NCBI RefSeq assembly: GCF_023955655.1
Contig: NZ_JAMXHT010000007.1
Coordinates: 372,001-436,000, forward strand
Direction of reading: 5' to 3'
Length of the DNA stretch: 64,000 nt
Source of the DNA: Ralstonia soli
Lineage (GTDB): Bacteria; Pseudomonadota; Gammaproteobacteria; Burkholderiales; Burkholderiaceae
Positions 17,542 through 28,241 of this stretch are shown here, in pieces (position 1 is the first letter of the stretch; every line of letters starts with the position of its first letter). The notes below the pieces were generated by a model, which saw only the letters and a list, made by a program, of their open reading frames with translations, was not told where the DNA came from and did no database searches. Made by a program: the position numbers and the translations under genes.

Positions 17542-17582
17542 TTTCTTTGCTTACTTTCTTTGGCAAGACAAAGAAAGTGAGT
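17542..17582. repeat. inverted repeat built on CTTTCTTTG
   Basis: TTACTTTCTTTGGCAAGACA then AAGAAAGTGA form a stem: ACTTTCTTTG pairs with CAAAGAAAGT around GCAAGA. It lies between mdcE and madL. This type of CTTTCTTTG hairpin is widespread in beta-proteobacterial intergenes (from general knowledge). Confidence 0.55.
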
Positions 17583-17677
17583 CGCCCCCGGCAGGGGGTG
17601 AAACAAGAATGCACCACCAACAAAAAAAGACGGCAAAAAAAAACGCCGCAAGTCCACCAAGAACAGGAGACAAAACC

Positions 17678-18085
17678 ATGATCATCTACGGCACAACCCT
17701 GCTGGCGCTCTGTCATATCGCCGGCCTCTTCCTGGGCGACCTGCTCGGCCAGGCCATCGGCGTCAAAGCCAACGTAGGCGGCGTGGGCATTGCCATGCTG
17801 CTGCTGATCTTCGCGCGCCTCTACCTCCACAAGCGCGGCCTGATGCCCGCCGCAACCGAAGCCGGCGTCTCGTTCTGGGGTGCGATGTACATCCCCGTGG
17901 TCGTGGCCATGGCCGCCACACAAAACGTGGTGACCGCACTGCGCGGCGGCCCCGTCGCACTACTCGGTGCGATCGGCGCGGTGGTGGTGTGCGGTGCATG
18001 CATCGCCCTCATCAACCGCACCGGCAAGGTAGAGGACCGGCAACCACTGCCGCCGCTGCCCGAGTCCGAACAAGCCACCGCCTGA
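17678..18085 (+). CDS. madL: malonate transporter subunit MadL
   Basis: A 135-residue membrane protein with four hydrophobic segments, starting MIIYGTTLLALCHIAGLFLGD. It matches MadL, the small half of the sodium-dependent malonate importer MadLM. ATG 17678 is preceded by AGGAGACAAAACC. It is followed 11 bases later by madM. Placement between mdcE and mdcG indicates uptake and breakdown genes are in one cluster. Confidence 0.92.
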   Translation: MIIYGTTLLALCHIAGLFLGDLLGQAIGVKANVGGVGIAMLLLIFARLYLHKRGLMPAATEAGVSFWGAMYIPVVVAMAATQNVVTALRGGPVALLGAIGAVVVCGACIALINRTGKVEDRQPLPPLPESEQATA

Positions 18086-18096
18086 GGAGCCCCACC

Positions 18097-18861
18097 ATGC
18101 TGTCAATGTTCGAAAAAGTCCTGCAGCACAACGGGCTGGTGGCCGCCTTTGCACTGGTCGGCATCGTCATGGGCCTGTCGATGTGGTTGTCCAAGAAGCT
18201 GACGTTTGGGCGTGTGCACGGCTCCGCCATCGCCATCATGATCGGGCTGGTGCTCGCCTACTGGGGCGGCGTGCAGACGGGCGGCGAGCGCGGCCTGGCT
18301 GATCTGAAGCTGTTCGGCGGTATCGGCCTGATGGGCGGTGCCATGCTGCGCGACTTCGCCATCGTGGCGACCGCCTTCGAGGTGCAGGTGACCGAGGCCC
18401 GCAAGGCGGGCCTGATCGGCGCCATCTCGCTGCTGCTGGGGACGGTGCTGCCGTTCATCGTCGGCGCCTGCGTTGCCTACGCCTTCGGGTACACCGACGC
18501 GGTGAGCGTCACCACCATCGGCGCGGGCGCGGTCACGTACATCGTCGGGCCGGTGACGGGCGCTGCCCTGGGTGCCAGCTCGGATGTGATGGCGCTGTCA
18601 ATCGCCACGGGCCTTGTCAAGGCGATCCTTGTGATGGTCGGCACACCGTTCGCGGCGAAAGCATTGGGGCTGAACAACCCGCGCGCGGCCATGGTGTTCG
18701 GTGGGCTGGCCGGTACGGTCAGCGGCGTATCGGCGGGTCTCGCGGCTACCGATCGGCGCCTGGTGCCCTATGGCTCGCTGGTAGCGACGTTCCACACGGG
18801 CATCGGTTGCCTGCTCGGGCCGTCGATCTTGTTCCTGGCGACGCAAGCGCTGCTGCGATGA
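18097..18861 (+). CDS. madM: malonate transporter subunit MadM
   Basis: A 254-residue integral membrane protein with about eight hydrophobic segments, matching MadM. Features include the start LSMFEKVLQHNGLVAAFALVG... (Met at 18097), an inner GGIGLMGGAMLRDFAIVATA segment near residues 70-89, and GLAGTVSGVSAGLAATD near 208-224. With MadL it imports malonate. The stop overlaps the mdcG start (ATGA). Confidence 0.92.
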   Translation: MLSMFEKVLQHNGLVAAFALVGIVMGLSMWLSKKLTFGRVHGSAIAIMIGLVLAYWGGVQTGGERGLADLKLFGGIGLMGGAMLRDFAIVATAFEVQVTEARKAGLIGAISLLLGTVLPFIVGACVAYAFGYTDAVSVTTIGAGAVTYIVGPVTGAALGASSDVMALSIATGLVKAILVMVGTPFAAKALGLNNPRAAMVFGGLAGTVSGVSAGLAATDRRLVPYGSLVATFHTGIGCLLGPSILFLATQALLR

Positions 18862-19505
18862 CACAGCCGATGCTGCGCGCGCACGATCTGCTGTGGGTGT
18901 CTGAGATGCCCACGGCAGCAAGCGGCACCCCCCTGCCGGATTGGGCTGTTGCAGCGTGCAAGCATGGCGCACCGGTGGTCGTGCGACGGGCGCCGCGCGG
19001 CGCCGATGGCTCGATCCCGGTGGGCCTGCGCGGCAGTGCACGAAGCGAACGCTGCGCGGCCACTGTGGCCGTCAACACCATCACGCGCATCGTCACGCCT
19101 GAGACCCTGGCGACCACGATCATCACCATGGCCGACGATGCGCCATTCGCGGCGCTGCGTACCTTGCGTGCGTTGGCGCCTGAACTCGACGCACTTGGCT
19201 GGGCTTGGGGCCCGACCGGCGGTGCGGGCTTCGCACTCGCCAGCGGGTTGCCCGTGCTCCACACCGACAGCGATCTCGACCTCGTCGTGCGCATGCCGCA
19301 TGCGCCTTCGACCGCGCAACGCGATCACCTCGTGCAGCTGCTGAACGACACCGAATGCCGCGTCGATCTGCAGATCGACACCGGCCACGGTGGCTTCGCG
19401 CTACAGGATTGGCGAAACTCGTGGCTGGCCACCCCATGCCAGACACTGCTCAAGACCGATCACGGTCCCCGCCTCGTCGCAGACCCATGGAGCGATGCCG
19501 CATGA
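18858..19505 (+). CDS. mdcG: phosphoribosyl-dephospho-CoA transferase
   Basis: A 215-residue nucleotidyltransferase that loads the prosthetic group onto apo-MdcC. The catalytic GPTGGAGFALASG and DSDLDLVVR motifs (about residues 117-145) are present. ATG 18858 overlaps the madM stop and the 3' end overlaps mdcH by four bases, so expression is coupled. Confidence 0.92.
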   Translation: MTQPMLRAHDLLWVSEMPTAASGTPLPDWAVAACKHGAPVVVRRAPRGADGSIPVGLRGSARSERCAATVAVNTITRIVTPETLATTIITMADDAPFAALRTLRALAPELDALGWAWGPTGGAGFALASGLPVLHTDSDLDLVVRMPHAPSTAQRDHLVQLLNDTECRVDLQIDTGHGGFALQDWRNSWLATPCQTLLKTDHGPRLVADPWSDAA

Positions 19506-20437
19506 GCATCGTTTTCATGTTCCCGGGCCAGGGCAGCCAGCGTGCGGGCATGCTTCACACGCTGCCCGCAGATCCGGCCGTCACGCAAACCCTCGCCGAA
19601 GCGGGCGACGTGCTGGGCGTGGATCCGCTCACGCTCGATACCGCGGAGGCATTGCAGTCGACCGTGGCGGTTCAACTCTGTCTGCTGATTGCCGGTGTCG
19701 CGGTGGCGCGCACGCTCGTTCAGCAGGACGCCGCACCCGATATGGTGGCCGGCCTGTCGATTGGCGCGTGGCCCGCTGCCGTCGTAGCCGGCGTGTTGGA
19801 TTTCAGCGATGCCCTGCGTCTGGTCCGCCTGCGCGGCCGGCTCATGGAAGGTGCGTATCCGAGCGGTTACGGCATGGCGGCCATCGTTGGCCTGGCCGAG
19901 CCCGAAGTGGGTGCCATCGTTGCGCAAGTTCACTCGGCTGCCACGCCTGCTTACGTGGCGAACCTCAATGCTGAGCGGCAGATCGTCGTGGCAGGCAGCG
20001 ATGCCGCACTCGCGCAGGTCATGGCGCGCGCGCAAGCACAAGGCGCGTCGTCGGTGGCCCGGCTGTGCATGGCGGTACCGTCGCATTGCCCGCTGCTCGA
20101 TGCGCAGGCCGCCGAGCTTGCTGCAGCCGCTGCAAAAGTCACAGCGCACGCGCCGCAACGCACGTACATCAGCAGCAGCCGCGCGCGGGCGCTGTTCCGC
20201 GCCAACCTCATCGTCGAAGACCTGGCCTGGAACATGGCGCGGCCGGTGCTGTGGCATGACACGCTGCGGCATGCGTTTGAGCGTGGGGCACGCATGGCGG
20301 TGGAAGTGCTGGGCGGCGGCGCGCTGACGCGCCTGGCGCAAGGCGTGTTTGCCGACGATGCGGTGCTGAACGCCGGTGGCGAACTGGATGCGGTGCGGGT
20401 ACGGATGCAGCGCCTGCGACGCTTGGACAGTCGATAA
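19502..20437 (+). CDS. mdcH: malonyl-CoA:ACP transacylase of malonate decarboxylase
   Basis: A 311-residue acyltransferase resembling FabD. The N-terminal FMFPGQGSQRAGML oxyanion segment, the nucleophile motif GLSIGAW (about residues 84-90) and the histidine of VPSHCPLL (near 196) are visible. It primes the carrier protein with malonyl so the cycle can start. It is the last mdc gene and is followed by a terminator. Confidence 0.94.
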   Translation: MSIVFMFPGQGSQRAGMLHTLPADPAVTQTLAEAGDVLGVDPLTLDTAEALQSTVAVQLCLLIAGVAVARTLVQQDAAPDMVAGLSIGAWPAAVVAGVLDFSDALRLVRLRGRLMEGAYPSGYGMAAIVGLAEPEVGAIVAQVHSAATPAYVANLNAERQIVVAGSDAALAQVMARAQAQGASSVARLCMAVPSHCPLLDAQAAELAAAAAKVTAHAPQRTYISSSRARALFRANLIVEDLAWNMARPVLWHDTLRHAFERGARMAVEVLGGGALTRLAQGVFADDAVLNAGGELDAVRVRMQRLRRLDSR

Positions 20438-20443
20438 CGCAAA

Positions 20444-20471
20444 AAAACGGGGCACTTAGCCCCGTTTCTTT
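20444..20471. terminator. bidirectional terminator between mdcH and prfC
   Basis: AAACGGGGC, ACTTA loop area, GCCCCGTTTCTTTT; the A tract on one side and T tract on the other serve both convergent genes. Confidence 0.85.
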
Positions 20472-20485
20472 TAGCCCATCGCCGC

Positions 20486-22087
20486 TTAGACGATCTCCCG
20501 CGTTTCCATGAACTGAATGTCCGGAAACCGCTCCTGCGTCAGCCGCAGGTTCACCTGGCTCGGCGCCAGGTAGACGTAATCGCCTGCACCGTCCAGCGCC
20601 ACATTGTGGCCGGCCTTGTCGATCAGCTTGTCGATGTCTTCCTGCTTGCCGCGCAGCCAGCGGGCCGTGGAGCACTCGTGCGGCTCGAAGATGGCATCGA
20701 CGCCGTATTCGTGCTCCAGGCGGTGTGCAACCACGTCGAACTGCAGGATACCGACCGCACCCAGCACCAGGTCGTTCGACGCCAGCGGACGGAACATCTG
20801 CGTGGCACCTTCTTCGGCCAGCTGCTGCAACCCCTTCTGCAACTGCTTGAGACGCAGCGGGTTGTTCAGGCGTGCGCGGCGGAAGAATTCCGGCGCAAAC
20901 GACGGAATGCCCGTGAACTTGAGCGGCTCACCTTCGGTAAACGCATCGCCCAGGCGGATCGTGCCGTGGTTGGGCACACCAATGATGTCGCCGGCAAACG
21001 CCTCTTCGGTGGTGTTGCGGTCCTGCGCCATGAAGGTGATGGCGTTGTTGATGGCCACCGTCTTGCCGGTCGACACCTGCAGCAGCTTCATGCCGCGCTC
21101 GAAGCGGCCCGAGCACACGCGCACGAAGGCGATGCGGTCTCGGTGCTTCGGATCCATGTTGGCCTGAATCTTGAAGACGAAGCCGGTGAACTTCTCTTCC
21201 ATCGGCTTGACTTCACGTGTTTCAGTGGGGCGCGCGAGCGGCTCCGGCGACTGGCCGACCAATGCGTCGAGCAGCGACTGCACACCGAAGTTGTTCACCG
21301 CCGAGCCGAAGTACACCGGGCACTGCTTGCCGGCCAGAAACGCCTCTTTGTCGAACGTGTGCGATGCGCCGCGCACGAGCTCGATGTCGATACGCAGCTC
21401 TTCGGCTTGCGCGCCGAGCACGCGATCGAGCTCGGGGTTGTCGAGCCCTTGGATCAAACCGGCGGTTGCACCCTTCTCGCTGTCGGCGTTCGGGTCGAAC
21501 AGCTGCACCGTGTCGTTGACGAGGTGATACACGCCCTTGAACGACTTGCCCATGCCGATCGGCCACGTCATCGGCGCGCACTGGATCTGCAGCACGCTTT
21601 CGATTTCATCCAGCAGTTCGATAGGCGCGCGGCCCTCGCGGTCGAGCTTGTTGATGAACGTAAGGATGGGCGTGCTGCGCAGGCGGCAGACGTTGAGCAG
21701 CTTGATGGTCTGCGCTTCCACACCGTTCACGGAATCGATCACCATCACGGCGGAGTCGACGGCGGTGAGCGTACGGTACGTGTCTTCCGAGAAGTCTTCG
21801 TGGCCCGGGGTGTCGAGCAGGTTGACGATGTAGTCGCCGCCCTCGTTCTGGTACGGAAACTGCATCACCGAAGACGTGACCGAGATGCCGCGCTGCTTTT
21901 CCATCTCCATCCAGTCGGACGTGGCATGGCGGTTGGCCTTGCGCGCGCGCACGGCGCCAGCCATCTGGATGGCGCCGCCGAACCAGAGCAGCTTTTCGGT
22001 CAGCGTGGTTTTACCCGCGTCAGGGTGGGCAATGATGGCGAACGTCCGGCGGCGCCGGATCTCCTGTTGCAGCGTACTCACGGGCAA
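20486..22087 (-). CDS. prfC: peptide chain release factor 3
   Basis: A 533-residue translational GTPase that recycles RF1/RF2 after termination. P-loop AHPDAGKTT at residues 20-28, [12 protein letters not shown] near 91-102 and NKLD near 145-148 are intact, followed by domain II and the RF3 C-terminal domain. Length and motifs match RF3 rather than EF-G. An apparently housekeeping gene on a second replicon is not unusual for chromids. Confidence 0.97.
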   Translation of the reverse strand: MPVSTLQQEIRRRRTFAIIAHPDAGKTTLTEKLLWFGGAIQMAGAVRARKANRHATSDWMEMEKQRGISVTSSVMQFPYQNEGGDYIVNLLDTPGHEDFSEDTYRTLTAVDSAVMVIDSVNGVEAQTIKLLNVCRLRSTPILTFINKLDREGRAPIELLDEIESVLQIQCAPMTWPIGMGKSFKGVYHLVNDTVQLFDPNADSEKGATAGLIQGLDNPELDRVLGAQAEELRIDIELVRGASHTFDKEAFLAGKQCPVYFGSAVNNFGVQSLLDALVGQSPEPLARPTETREVKPMEEKFTGFVFKIQANMDPKHRDRIAFVRVCSGRFERGMKLLQVSTGKTVAINNAITFMAQDRNTTEEAFAGDIIGVPNHGTIRLGDAFTEGEPLKFTGIPSFAPEFFRRARLNNPLRLKQLQKGLQQLAEEGATQMFRPLASNDLVLGAVGILQFDVVAHRLEHEYGVDAIFEPHECSTARWLRGKQEDIDKLIDKAGHNVALDGAGDYVYLAPSQVNLRLTQERFPDIQFMETREIV

Positions 22088-22439
22088 AAACCAAAGGGAG
22101 AAGTGATGAATTCGCCCAGGGCGTGGGCGCTGGCTGGCGGGTCATCCCGGCGGCCGATGGGTGCCCGATCGGAGTTGTCAATCCGGGGCAGCCGAGATTG
22201 TACGCGATCGGCGCCATTGCTTAGGATCAACTGACCCGAGCCACAAGCGGGGGAAACTCCCTAGGAACCGTCATCCGGACGGGGGAGACCAACCCGTTGT
22301 GGGAATGCACTGACAACCCTTTCGGAGACGGTGTTATCGAAGTTGTCATGAAGCTCCCGTATTGTGGAGGCCGTCGCGAAACCCGCTTCTGGGTACGCCG
22401 CGACGTTCAAAGAAGCAAAGAAGCAAGGAGTCCAACATC
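22088..22439. other. intergenic region between prfC and a small gene
   Basis: No gene is supported. A small hairpin CCGTC-ATCCG-GACGG lies at about 22268-22282. No convincing promoter was identified for either flanking gene. Confidence 0.5.
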
Positions 22440-22667
22440 GTGCGTAGTCGAACCCCTGTCGATCCGGCAGTGCAACGCATCATCGAGACCACGCGCCGCG
22501 CGTGGCAACTCGACGAGCAAAGCGTGCGCGCGGCGCGTCAGCAGCGTGCCGCCAATCGCCGCAAACGGATCAAAGCCCTGCCGCAGGACAGCCTGCAGGC
22601 ACTCGCGGCACTCGCCCTGCAAGCTGAAATCTGGGCAGCCCGCAAGACCGTGGTAACGGTCGGCTAG
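22440..22667 (+). CDS. small basic protein of unknown function (75 aa)
   Basis: A GTG start at 22440 is chosen because AAGGAG sits nine bases upstream; an upstream frame beginning at 22362 lacks such a site. The protein has a basic stretch in the middle (RAARQQRAANRRKRIKAL) and a hydrophobic Ala/Leu-rich helix near the end (LQALAALALQAEIWAA). No family is recognised. A good terminator follows within 25 bases, which supports a real transcript. Confidence 0.65.
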   Translation: MRSRTPVDPAVQRIIETTRRAWQLDEQSVRAARQQRAANRRKRIKALPQDSLQALAALALQAEIWAARKTVVTVG

Positions 22668-22687
22668 ACAGCAATCCTCACCGTGTC

Positions 22688-22717
22688 GAGGGCCACAGTC
22701 GTGGCCCTTTTCTTTTG
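22688..22717 (+). terminator. terminator after the small basic gene
   Basis: AGGGCCAC, four-base loop, GTGGCCCT followed by TTTCTTTT. Confidence 0.85.
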
Positions 22718-22737
22718 GGCGCGGCGCGCGCGTTTCA

Positions 22738-22753
22738 GGGCATGCCGGTTGCT
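22738..22753 (+). promoter_or_regulatory. candidate sigma-54 promoter
   Basis: GGGCATGCCGGTTGCT has GG-N10-GC spacing and the -12 TTGCT; it differs from TGGCACG-N4-TTGCW at two bases of the -24 box. It lies 39 bases before the DUF883-like gene. Confidence 0.45.
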
Positions 22754-22792
22754 TGTGATTGGGTAAAGCATGACCCAGCTCAGGAGGCACGC

Positions 22793-23095
22793 ATGACCGA
22801 ACTGACCCCCAAGCCGCCCACGAACGGCAGCAACGGTGCCACCGTCACCACGCTGCATCCGCAGATTGATCACACCGCGCAGCGCGTCAAAGATGCCACG
22901 GCCGAAGGCATCGACCGGCTGGCGAGCGTCATCTCCACCGCGCTCACGCAATTCGACAAACGCACCGAGCAATTGAAGAACCTGCACGCGAATGTGTCCG
23001 AGCAGGCCAGCGACTCCGTGCGTCAGCACCCGGTCATCACGATCGGCCTGGCATTTGTGGCAGGGATGCTGCTGGAGCAGTTGACCCGCGACTGA
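22793..23095 (+). CDS. DUF883/ElaB-like membrane-anchored protein
   Basis: A 100-residue protein with a helical middle (amphipathic, about residues 30-75) and a C-terminal membrane segment after the RQHPVITIGLAFVAGMLL motif (near 77-94). This is the plan of ElaB/YqjD/DUF883 proteins, which tether stationary-phase ribosomes to the membrane in E. coli. Start at ATG 22793 follows CAGGAGGCACGC. A paralogue occurs at 24257-24562 with a similar ending. Confidence 0.72.
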   Translation: MTELTPKPPTNGSNGATVTTLHPQIDHTAQRVKDATAEGIDRLASVISTALTQFDKRTEQLKNLHANVSEQASDSVRQHPVITIGLAFVAGMLLEQLTRD

Positions 23096-23126
23096 GCAGC
23101 AACTAAGCGGCAACCGAGCGCGCGGC

Positions 23127-24125
23127 TCAGCGGCTTGCACGCGTGGTGCTGGCGCTCTGGTCTGCCTCGCCGCTTGCGCGGTTCGCTGCCAGCGAGGGAT
23201 TGAGCAACGCGGCCTGGGCGGCCTGCCCCGCTGCCTCGTGCTGGCGGCTGCCCAGCTGCAGCGCGTACTGGCGTGTGACCAGCGCGCCGAAGAAGAAAAT
23301 CTGCGCCGAGTAATAGATCCACAGCATCAGCGCCACCACCGAGCCTGCGGCGCCGTACGACGACGCCACCGCGCTGTTGCCCAGATACAGGCCGATGAGG
23401 TGCTTGCCGAGCGTGAACAACAACGCGGTGACGATGGCGCCCAGGGCCACGTCACGCCACGCCACGCGCGTCTCCGGCAGCATCTTGAAGATGGTGCCGA
23501 ACAGCAGTGACACGACGGCAAACGAGAACGCCGACGACAGCACCTCGGCCACCACCAACGCGATCCCCGAGGTCGAGCCCGACCACAGGGCGCCCCAGAA
23601 GCGTTCCACCACCGCCAGCGCCGCATTGATGGTGAGCGACACCAGCAGCAGAAACGCAAGCACCAGGATCAGGCTGAACGACAGCAGCCGCGAACGCAGC
23701 AAGCCCCACAGCCCCGGCTGCTGGCGCGGTGGCACATCCCAGAGTTCGTCCAGGCTGTCCTTGAGTTCGGAAAAGGCGGTAGTGGCGCCCACCAGCAACA
23801 GGGCAACAGCGGTCGCGGCGGCAAACGCGCCGTGCCCCGAGCGTTTGGTGGCGGCCAGCACGGCTTCCACGGCGGCAGCGCCCTGCGCGCCCACCAGGCC
23901 CTGGATCTGGCCAAAGATTTCACCGCGCGCGGCCTGTTCGCCAAAGAACAAACCCGCGATGGAAATCACCAGCACCAGCACCGGCGCCATCGAGAACAAG
24001 GTATAGAACGACAGCGCCGCGCCCTTGCTGGCGGCACGGTGCGCCGACCATTGGCGCACCGCCCCGGTCAGCACCTGGGTGGAGCGCTTGAGCAGGTTGC
24101 GGTCGAAACAGGCAGCCAAGCGCAT
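23127..24125 (-). CDS. YihY/BrkB-family inner-membrane protein
   Basis: A 332-residue protein with six hydrophobic segments, including ALSFYTLFSMAPVLVLVISI near residues 37-56, the YihY/BrkB signature. The family was once called ribonuclease BN; present evidence supports only an unknown membrane role. The C-terminal 60 residues are hydrophilic. It is the third gene of a likely minus-strand unit with the DUF1328 and DUF883 genes. Confidence 0.88.
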   Translation of the reverse strand: MRLAACFDRNLLKRSTQVLTGAVRQWSAHRAASKGAALSFYTLFSMAPVLVLVISIAGLFFGEQAARGEIFGQIQGLVGAQGAAAVEAVLAATKRSGHGAFAAATAVALLLVGATTAFSELKDSLDELWDVPPRQQPGLWGLLRSRLLSFSLILVLAFLLLVSLTINAALAVVERFWGALWSGSTSGIALVVAEVLSSAFSFAVVSLLFGTIFKMLPETRVAWRDVALGAIVTALLFTLGKHLIGLYLGNSAVASSYGAAGSVVALMLWIYYSAQIFFFGALVTRQYALQLGSRQHEAAGQAAQAALLNPSLAANRASGEADQSASTTRASR

Positions 24126-24256
24126 GAGGCTTCCTCACAAGGCAACGCGGGCCGGCCCCATGCCGACCCCGAGCTTGAGCCTAGTCAGCATGCGGCACAC
24201 GCGCAAGCGCCCGCGGCGCAGGGGCGCGGCGGACCGGCAGTTGGGGTAGAACGGTC

Positions 24257-24562
24257 TCAGTCGCGCCCGCCGCCCAGCAAGCGGCTGATGAGAAAACCGG
24301 CCCCGAAGGCCAGGCCAATCGACGCGAGCGGATGCGTGCGCATGCACTCTGCCGCACTGCTCATCAGGCGCTCTTGCGACGCGCGCCACTGCTCCCGCTT
24401 CGCAGCCGCCTCGTCGAGTGCAGTGGCGGCCGCGTCTGCGGTGCGGTCGATGGCCTGTGCAGTGGTGGCCTTGACGCGCTCCGCGGCTTCGGACACATCG
24501 CCGCGGATGAGGTTGCCATTGGCGTCGGATTTGGGAAACGGGTTGGTTTGGGACGGTTCCAT
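24257..24562 (-). CDS. DUF883-family protein
   Basis: A 101-residue protein: hydrophilic N-terminus, Ala/Glu-rich amphipathic helix (about residues 25-70) and a C-terminal THPLASIGLAFGAGFLISRL membrane anchor. The ending resembles that of the protein at 22793-23095, so they are probably paralogues. It lies between the DUF1328 and BrkB genes on the same strand. Confidence 0.8.
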   Translation of the reverse strand: MEPSQTNPFPKSDANGNLIRGDVSEAAERVKATTAQAIDRTADAAATALDEAAAKREQWRASQERLMSSAAECMRTHPLASIGLAFGAGFLISRLLGGGRD

Positions 24563-24626
24563 CAGTCAGCGCTCCTGGGGTTCGGTGGGGTGGTTGGCAT
24601 TGGCATTGTGGGAAAGAGGAGCGACG

Positions 24627-24794
24627 TCATCCTCTGCCGGCCACGAGGCCCCAGATGAGGCTGACAACGAACAACACCACGAAAATCATGAAGAGGATCT
24701 TGGCAATGCTTGCGGCACCGGCGGCGATACCGCCGAAACCGAGCACGGCCGCAATCAGGGCGATGACGAAAAAGACAACTGCATAGCGCAGCAT
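24627..24794 (-). CDS. DUF1328 (UPF0391) small membrane protein (55 aa)
   Basis: A 55-residue protein with two hydrophobic segments: starts [19 protein letters not shown] and ends [10 protein letters not shown], the UPF0391 pattern. AAGGAGGTTGCC gives a perfect ribosome site before ATG. These small proteins are commonly stress induced; function unknown. First gene of the minus-strand unit and preceded by a sigma-54 promoter candidate. Confidence 0.9.
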   Translation of the reverse strand: MLRYAVVFFVIALIAAVLGFGGIAAGAASIAKILFMIFVVLFVVSLIWGLVAGRG

Positions 24795-24853
24795 GGCAAC
24801 CTCCTTGTGCGGTAGGGTGGGCTTACCGCCGGTGGGGCGGATACCCCACGGTC

Positions 24854-24869
24854 AGCAAGCCGCGTACCG
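24854..24869 (-). promoter_or_regulatory. candidate sigma-54 promoter of the DUF1328-DUF883-BrkB unit
   Basis: Minus strand reads CGGTACGCGGCTTGCT: GG-N10-GC spacing, ACG and TTGCT match, two mismatches in the -24 box. About 60 bases before the DUF1328 start. Confidence 0.45.
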
Positions 24870-24870
24870 C

Positions 24871-24915
24871 GCGAGGAAGAGGCCGAGAGGCCGAGAGGCC
24901 AAGAGGCCAAGAGGC
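24871..24915. repeat. short tandem repeat, period 9
   Basis: About four to five copies of AGAGGCCGA/AGAGGCCAA between the DUF1328 gene and the response regulator gene. Confidence 0.7.
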
Positions 24916-24920
24916 CGGCG

Positions 24921-26336
<1,416 letters not shown>

Positions 26337-26901
26337 CTCAATTCGAGTTGGATACGCCGGCGCGAGGTCGGCAATCAGGCGATACGTGCGTGGCGCTACC
26401 GCGCGGGCCTATGAGGATGGGTGGCAGGTGCAAAAAGTATTCCAGCGAATACCCCTTCGGCAACGCATGGCCAAACCCACGTTGCGCATGCGGAGATGTG
26501 TAACTTTTACACGTCCCTGTGCAAGAAAAGGATTGCATGCGTCACTCGCGCCGCCGGTCGTCTGGACCTGCGGTGCAGTCAGCATAGTTGAGAAGGACAA
26601 CGCTGCGCCACCCGCCCGCCGAAATAGGCAGGCAACGAGACACGCCATGCCACATAAGGATGTGAAACCCGCGCTGCATCTTCGTTTTGGGCGCGTTTCT
26701 TGTCAGCGTTTGGCCGACAGGATGGCCGAAACGTCAGCGCATGCCCGACATACAACCCGCTCGGGCGGCGCTGATAATGGCTCAACTTTTCAACACAATG
26801 TGACGGGATGACGACGTACCAAGCCTTCCGGACGCGGCATCGCTAGGGCGATGCGGCCGCTCGCCAGGACGTCGCCCGTCGCGACCGACCACGAGGGAGC
26901 C
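26337..26901. other. 565-base divergent intergene between two sigma-54 activators
   Basis: No gene is supported; the frames here look like chance. An inverted repeat GTGTAA-CTT-TTACAC lies at 26498-26512 in a locally AT-richer stretch and could be an operator. No clear -24/-12 element was found for either activator gene. Confidence 0.5.
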
Positions 26902-28005
26902 ATGTCCTTGAGCGAAGCCTTCGCCGACGACCGCGCAGTCACAGTCGGGCGCACGCCCTACCCCCCTGCCCTGGCGGATTTTGACGACACCGAACGCGTG
27001 CCGTCCGACGCCGAAACCTCCCCTGCCCAGCCGATTGCCAAGCCGGATTTTGGGCACCTCTACGGGCGCTCGCCGGTGATGCGTGCGCTGTACGATCAGA
27101 TCGGCAAGGTCTCCGGCACGCTGGCCACCGTGCTCATCATGGGCGAATCCGGTACCGGCAAGGAACTGATTGCCCGCACCGTGCACGACATGAGCCCGCG
27201 CGCCGACCAGGCCTTCATCGCCGTGAACTGCGGCGCCATTTCGCCCAACCTGATCGAGTCGGAGCTGTTCGGCCACGAGAAGGGCAGCTTCACGGGTGCG
27301 GGCCAGCGGCATATCGGCTATTTCGAGCATGCCTGCGGCGGCACGATCTTCCTGGACGAGATCACCGAGATGCCGGTGGAAATGCAGGTCAAGCTGCTGC
27401 GTGTGCTGGAGACCGGCGTGTTCATGCGCGTGGGCGGCACCGAGCCGATCCAGACCCGGGCACGCATCATTGCCGCCACCAACCGCAACCTGCACGAAGC
27501 GGTAGCCGATGGCGCCTTTCGCGAAGATCTCATGTATCGCCTGGCGGTGGTACCCCTGCAGGTGCCGCCGCTGCGGGATCGCGATGACGACATCGAAGAA
27601 CTGGCCCTGCACTTCCTTGCGCAGTTCAACGCCGCGCACCAGACCGACAAGGTCTTCTCGCGCGCCGCGCTGGGCGCGCTGCGCGGCCATGCGTGGCCCG
27701 GCAACGTGCGCGAATTGCGCAATGCCGTCCAGCGCGGCTACATCCTCGGTGAGAAGACGGTGGAATTGGCGATGCCGCTGGCGCCGGCACGTGGCCCTGC
27801 GCGGCCGAGCGTGAAGGAAGGCATGCTGAGCCTCTCAGTGGGGGTGACGCTGGCAGAGGCGCAGCGCGCGATGATCCTCGCCACGCTGGAACACTTCCAG
27901 GGCGACAAGCGGCAGGCCGCCAAGACGCTGGGCGTGAGCCTCAAGACGCTGTACAACCGGCTCGATCTCTACCAAAGCGCCGCGGCCGCTGCCATGGCGG
28001 CCTGA
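26902..28005 (+). CDS. sigma-54 activator without receiver domain
   Basis: A 367-residue enhancer-binding protein from ATG 26902 (GAGGGAG upstream); a frame from 26851 is less likely. A short non-domain N-terminus (about 50 residues) is followed by the AAA+ domain with [14 protein letters not shown] and the [10 protein letters not shown] and [12 protein letters not shown] motifs, and a C-terminal Fis-type helix ([14 protein letters not shown]). It lacks a phosphorylation domain, so control must come by abundance or a partner, as for PspF. Similar in sequence to the 24921 regulator. Confidence 0.92.
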   Translation: MSLSEAFADDRAVTVGRTPYPPALADFDDTERVPSDAETSPAQPIAKPDFGHLYGRSPVMRALYDQIGKVSGTLATVLIMGESGTGKELIARTVHDMSPRADQAFIAVNCGAISPNLIESELFGHEKGSFTGAGQRHIGYFEHACGGTIFLDEITEMPVEMQVKLLRVLETGVFMRVGGTEPIQTRARIIAATNRNLHEAVADGAFREDLMYRLAVVPLQVPPLRDRDDDIEELALHFLAQFNAAHQTDKVFSRAALGALRGHAWPGNVRELRNAVQRGYILGEKTVELAMPLAPARGPARPSVKEGMLSLSVGVTLAEAQRAMILATLEHFQGDKRQAAKTLGVSLKTLYNRLDLYQSAAAAAMAA

Positions 28006-28076
28006 CGGCACACGGCACCGCGCCTCCCGGCGCAAGCCTTCCTTCATTCCATGCTCGCTACATCCGCGCTGAGGTT

Positions 28077-28223
28077 CTAGCGCGGATGCGCGTGCGTGCG
28101 CTCGCCCGGATGTTCATGGCGGCGGCGCTCTAGCGGTGCGGGCGCGGGCCGGCGCGGCGCGGGTTCGGTCTCGGCGCGGGCCTGCGGGCCCGTGTGCGCC
28201 ACGGTCGTGGGTGTCATGGGCAT
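28077..28223 (-). CDS. small Pro/Arg/His-rich protein (48 aa)
   Basis: A short frame downstream of the exported low-complexity gene, with GAAGGAGTCCCGCC giving a good ribosome site before ATG. The 48 residues are rich in Ala, Pro, Arg and His (APRRPAPAPLERRRHEHPGE). No family recognised. It begins 18 bases after the stop of the gene at 28242, so the two are probably co-transcribed. A chance frame in GC-rich DNA remains possible. Confidence 0.5.
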   Translation of the reverse strand: MPMTPTTVAHTGPQARAETEPAPRRPAPAPLERRRHEHPGERTHAHPR

Positions 28224-28241
28224 GGCGGGACTCCTTCTGCG

